A stretch of 64,000 bases of DNA, taken from the NCBI GenBank assembly GCA_938085105.1, contig CALKGK010000052.1:34917-98916 (forward strand), written 5' to 3'. Made by a program: the position numbers and the translations under genes. Of this stretch, positions 60,605 to 64,000 are shown one piece after another (the stretch's first letter is position 1; every line of letters begins with the position of its first letter). Source of the stretch: an uncultured Flavobacteriales bacterium (GTDB taxonomy: Bacteria > Bacteroidota > Bacteroidia > Flavobacteriales_D > Sanyastnellaceae). The notes below the pieces were generated by a model. That model did not search any database and was not told where the DNA came from. It was given only the letters and a program-made list of their open reading frames with translations.

Positions 60605-63600
60605 TTGAAGAGGATTACAGCCGTAATTTGTTTTCTGCTCTTGTCTTTGTTTGCCTTGGAATCACAAGCAAATCACGTACTGGGCGGGAACATTTCGTAT
60701 GATTGCTTAGGGGGGGGTAATTATGGAGTGACCATGACAATGTACAAGGATTGTTTTGGAGCTACAGCCGCCCCACCGTCAGAAACACTTTTCTTGTTGC
60801 CCAGCAATTGCAGCGGTGTTTTACCGTTTTCTGTGTCTGCTGACCTGATTTCTACTACCGAAATTTCAGATTTGTGTCCCACAGAGCTTGTAAATAGCTC
60901 ATGTAACGGAGGATTAAACCCGGGTGCCCAAGCGTTAGAATATTACGTTGAAGTCAACCTCGACCCTTCATGCGATTGGATTGCACGTTGGTCTGATGGA
61001 GATTGGAATTACTTCATCAACATGGATTTCTCCAATTTGCCAACGGCTTATTTTGAAACCACCATAGCCCCTAACCCCGGATGTGTGCCTGGTATTGGTC
61101 TTGACGGCATCAGTGTGGATCCATTAACACAAGTGCCTTACGTTTGCGCAGGAGACCCCGTCTCTCATACCATTTCGGTGAGCAATCCAAACGGATACTT
61201 TTTGGTGTATGACTTTGCTTGTCCGCTCATTGCTGCTGGAGTTGCTGCTCCCACATTTTCACCTTGTGATGAACCTGTTCCCGGCGCAGCAATAGATCAA
61301 GGCACAGGAACAATCACGTTCACCGCTCCTAATGTTTTAGGTAATTACATATTTGGTATTCAGATTGAGGTGTTGGATATCAATGGTGATTTTATTGGTG
61401 TCATTTATGAAAACATGTCATTCACCGTGCGTTTATGTGATAGTACACCTTCCGTATTTGATGCCCCCGAAATACAAAGCACTAGCGGCGAGACGGTAGC
61501 AATTGATGCCACAAGCGCAGAAGTATGCGTAGGAGATAGTTTGATTTTCACCGTCCAAGCAAGCAGTACAAACCAATTCCGAAACATTGTACTTTCTTCT
61601 GATTTCACGACGGTTTTTCCAGGTGGTATTTTTGAACAAGTTGGTGATAATCCGGCGATTGGTGAGTTTCGTGTGTTGACCGACGAAAGCATGCTCGGAA
61701 TCAACACGGTGAATGTTGAGCTTGAAGATGACAATTGCCCAACTCCAACGGTAGAGAACATTTTTCTCGATCTCATCGTCAACCCGAGCTTGAGTGTAAA
61801 CCTCACCGACACCCTGGTTTGTTTGGGAGAGTCGGTAACCTTGGAGGCATTTGGAGATACCCAATATCAGTGGGAAGTGATCGGTGGAACGGCTACCGGA
61901 CTTTCAGGCAATGGAGGTGTTCAGACCATTACTGCTACCGAGGATTGCCTGATTGAAGTGACGGCCCTCAACGCTCCCAATGCTTGCAACCAAAGCGAGA
62001 TCATTTCCATTGGGGTCGCACTTTCTTCGTTCACAACGATTGTAACGGATGAATCCTGCGCTGGGAACGATGGCGCCATCACCCTCGACGTGGTGGGAGG
62101 CAGCGGAAATTTTGACTACAATTGGCCCGGAATCCCCACCAATGATCAAAATCCAACAGCACTCGTTGGAGGAACTTATGATCTTACTGTTACCGACCTT
62201 GATCTGCTTGCTTGTTCTCGAGACACCAGCATCGTTGTCGGATCAACTCCTCCTCCTTCAGGGTCCATTTCGGGCGATGTTGTGATTTGTGAAGGAGAAT
62301 CAACAGACATCACTTTTGCACTCACAGGAACAGGACCCTTCACCATTGCCCTTCGAAATGAAGAAACCGGCGCGCTTGAAGCAGTTCCCCTCTTGAATGA
62401 TGGCGATACCTTTTCCGTTTCACCACTTGTCAATACCACATATACCTTGGAATCGGTAACTGACGCCAATGTGCCTTCTTGCACCTATTCCATTGAATCG
62501 GAAGTAAGCATTACCGTTCGTCCTCCTGTGACGGCAAGTTTTCTGAACGCAGCCAACATCTGCGTAGGGGATAACCTCGATTTGGAAATGGACATTAACC
62601 AAGCTGGGACCTTCGATGTGACATACAATGACGGTGTCAACCCTGATGTTACCACGGCTTTTTCTGACGGCGACTTTCTCAATGTTTCTCCAGCTGTTAG
62701 TACGACTTATACCGTCACTTCTGTGGCCTATCAAGACGCTCCAAATTGTGCCAATACAACACCAAACGCAGTAACTGTGAATGTCATTCCACTACCCACT
62801 GTCGACCTCAGCGCGCCTGATGGAAGCAATGCGGTATCCATTTGTGAAGGCGAAGTGCTTGAGTTGAACCTCACATTAACAGGAACTGGTCCATGGGAAG
62901 TAGCTCATGATTTTGCTGGTCAAGCGAGTCCTTTGATAGTGAATGCCAGTCCGTTCACCTGGGATTTAGGGGCAGTAACAAGTTCTTTTGATGTTAATCT
63001 ACTATCGGTGTTTGACCAATCGACCGCCTGCACCAATGCGCTCAATGAGGTGGTGAGTGTGACGATGAATCCGCTTCCAACTGCGGGCATTTCAAGCGAC
63101 CAAACCATTTGTGCAGGAGTTGCAGCGTCGATCATTTTCAACCTGGACCCTGCTGGGGCAGCGCCTTATGATGTGGAGTGGACTGATGGAACAAACATCA
63201 CTGTTTCCAATGGCATCTCCGACGGTTTTGAAGTGAACCCTGTTTTCAGTGCAGATGGTCAGGTGTGTTTGTTGTCAATAAGCGATAACGCCAACCCAAC
63301 TTGTAGCAGCACATTAAATGAGTGTGTGGACATCACGGTGAACGACCTTCCGAGTATTGATATTACAGGTCAAGTATCGATTTGTACTGATGATTGTTAC
63401 GATTTGTTGCTGGACAATTTCATTGGTCAGGCGCCCTTTGTATTGGAATATCAAGTGGTAGCACAGAGCAATGGTGCTGTTCTAGAAACACAAAGTGTTG
63501 CGGGGCTTCAGAATGGTGACTTTATTACCATCTGTCCAAGTGAAGCAGCAGTTGTAGAGGTGTTGAGTTTGAGCGACGCGAACACGCCAAGCTGTGAAAG

Positions 63601-64000
63601 CCTAACGAGCACTAGCTTCATCATCGACTTTATTCCACTACCAACGGCAACGCTCAGTGCACCTGACGGCAGCGGTACGGTATCCATTTGTGAAGGTGAT
63701 GTGCTTGAGTTGAACCTTACGCTAACGGGAACTGGTCCATGGGAAGTAGCTCATGATTTTGCTGGTCAAGCGAGTCCTTTGATAGTGAATGCCAGTCCGT
63801 TCACCTGGGATTTAGGTGCAATAAGCAGTTCTTTCGATGTTAACTTGCTATCGGTGTTCGACCAATCGAGTGCCTGTACCAATGCGCTCAATGAAGTGGT
63901 GAGTGTGACGATGAATCCGCTTCCTGATTTTGGTACTTTGAGCGGACCAGCGGAAATATGCGAAGGAGATCTTCCCGAGGTTACTTTTCAAGGAGATCCT
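60605..64000 (+). CDS. Large secreted repeat protein, C-terminus outside window
   Basis: Open from TTG 60605 to the right edge, at least 1132 residues; a TGA at 60599 sets the upstream limit. The signal peptide is KRITAVICFLLLSLFALESQA, followed by NHVLGGNISYDCLGGGNYGVTM, an N-terminal domain seen in Bacteroidota surface proteins that usually end in a gliding-associated type B sorting domain. From about residue 280 on it is a chain of Ig/PKD-like domains, many with CEGE/CVGD..L, TGTGPW and TYT motifs, plus one SprB-like repeat (DESCAGNDGAITLDVVGG, about 480). No catalytic domain is visible. The type B terminus is an inference, as it lies outside the window. Two segments are nearly identical (see repeat). 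Confidence 0.85.
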   Translation, partial: MKRITAVICFLLLSLFALESQANHVLGGNISYDCLGGGNYGVTMTMYKDCFGATAAPPSETLFLLPSNCSGVLPFSVSADLISTTEISDLCPTELVNSSCNGGLNPGAQALEYYVEVNLDPSCDWIARWSDGDWNYFINMDFSNLPTAYFETTIAPNPGCVPGIGLDGISVDPLTQVPYVCAGDPVSHTISVSNPNGYFLVYDFACPLIAAGVAAPTFSPCDEPVPGAAIDQGTGTITFTAPNVLGNYIFGIQIEVLDINGDFIGVIYENMSFTVRLCDSTPSVFDAPEIQSTSGETVAIDATSAEVCVGDSLIFTVQASSTNQFRNIVLSSDFTTVFPGGIFEQVGDNPAIGEFRVLTDESMLGINTVNVELEDDNCPTPTVENIFLDLIVNPSLSVNLTDTLVCLGESVTLEAFGDTQYQWEVIGGTATGLSGNGGVQTITATEDCLIEVTALNAPNACNQSEIISIGVALSSFTTIVTDESCAGNDGAITLDVVGGSGNFDYNWPGIPTNDQNPTALVGGTYDLTVTDLDLLACSRDTSIVVGSTPPPSGSISGDVVICEGESTDITFALTGTGPFTIALRNEETGALEAVPLLNDGDTFSVSPLVNTTYTLESVTDANVPSCTYSIESEVSITVRPPVTASFLNAANICVGDNLDLEMDINQAGTFDVTYNDGVNPDVTTAFSDGDFLNVSPAVSTTYTVTSVAYQDAPNCANTTPNAVTVNVIPLPTVDLSAPDGSNAVSICEGEVLELNLTLTGTGPWEVAHDFAGQASPLIVNASPFTWDLGAVTSSFDVNLLSVFDQSTACTNALNEVVSVTMNPLPTAGISSDQTICAGVAASIIFNLDPAGAAPYDVEWTDGTNITVSNGISDGFEVNPVFSADGQVCLLSISDNANPTCSSTLNECVDITVNDLPSIDITGQVSICTDDCYDLLLDNFIGQAPFVLEYQVVAQSNGAVLETQSVAGLQNGDFITICPSEAAVVEVLSLSDANTPSCESLTSTSFIIDFIPLPTATLSAPDGSGTVSICEGDVLELNLTLTGTGPWEVAHDFAGQASPLIVNASPFTWDLGAISSSFDVNLLSVFDQSSACTNALNEVVSVTMNPLPDFGTLSGPAEICEGDLPEVTFQGDP
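62786..63924 (+). repeat. Internal 846-bp-period duplication in the last gene
   Basis: Bases 62786-63078 and 63632-63924 are nearly identical and exactly 846 bases (282 codons) apart. Both encode SICEG(E/D)VLELNLTLTGTGP and the following WEVAHDFAGQASPL segment. The 550 bases between them are different domains, so only part of each period is conserved. Confidence 0.92.

Overview
The window reads as a chromosomal segment of a Bacteroidota bacterium, most likely a member of Flavobacteriales (family not decidable from sequence alone). The evidence is the presence of type IX secretion (T9SS) and gliding families (GldH, PorP/SprF, PorE-like OmpA proteins, type A and type B sorting domains), the long three-domain form of IspG, an IleRS with KMSKRLG instead of KMSKS, promoter elements of the TAnnTTTG type, and few Shine-Dalgarno sites in front of genes. 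I see no tRNA, rRNA, CRISPR array, insertion sequence, integrase or phage gene. Most of the window looks like core genome with three secreted-protein islands.

Layout. 1-8.4 kb: DUF349 protein (cut by the left edge), recX with a membrane protein, then prfB with its programmed frameshift, arsC-like and fumC; convergent to these are manC, an aminotransferase, a SprT-like peptidase and a 49-residue lipoprotein too short for normal ORF cut-offs. 8.4-14.9 kb: an MlaE/MlaF-like lipid transporter pair, a nitroreductase, then a tight acpP-fabF-rnc-IPExxxVDY-pyk cluster. 14.9-33.6 kb (minus strand): a giant-adhesin locus made of a PorE-like OmpA protein, a PorP/SprF protein, a 4233-residue HYR-repeat adhesin with a type B sorting domain, and a second PorE-like OmpA protein upstream. 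33.7-43.8 kb: ileS, a DksA-like protein, lspA, ispG, a tandem-OmpA protein, and a VWA plus AAA+ pair. 43.8-47.8 kb: a 1241-residue secreted protein with a separate promoter/structured RNA/terminator unit upstream, which I propose as a small RNA or attenuated leader. 47.8-54 kb: recO, a TonB-dependent receptor, DNA polymerase III delta-prime, ricT-like and gldH. 54.3-60.4 kb (minus): a lamin-tail-domain secreted protein, a second TonB-dependent receptor and a secreted phospholipase-D-fold protein, plausibly an extracellular nucleic-acid or phosphodiester scavenging unit. 60.6 kb to the right edge: a large secreted protein with internal duplications, cut by the window.

How it fits together. lspA and gldH belong to the lipoprotein and gliding machinery; PorP/SprF and PorE-like proteins serve T9SS export and surface attachment; the giant adhesin, the 1241-residue protein, the PLD-fold protein, the lamin-tail protein and probably the last partial protein are cargo. 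The least described items are the structured RNA unit at 47643-47790, the domain-within-domain insertions in the giant adhesin, and the use of a Shine-Dalgarno-like frameshift signal in a phylum that seldom initiates with one. Starts were moved inward from the longest possible ORF wherever a signal peptide, promoter or family alignment argued for it.
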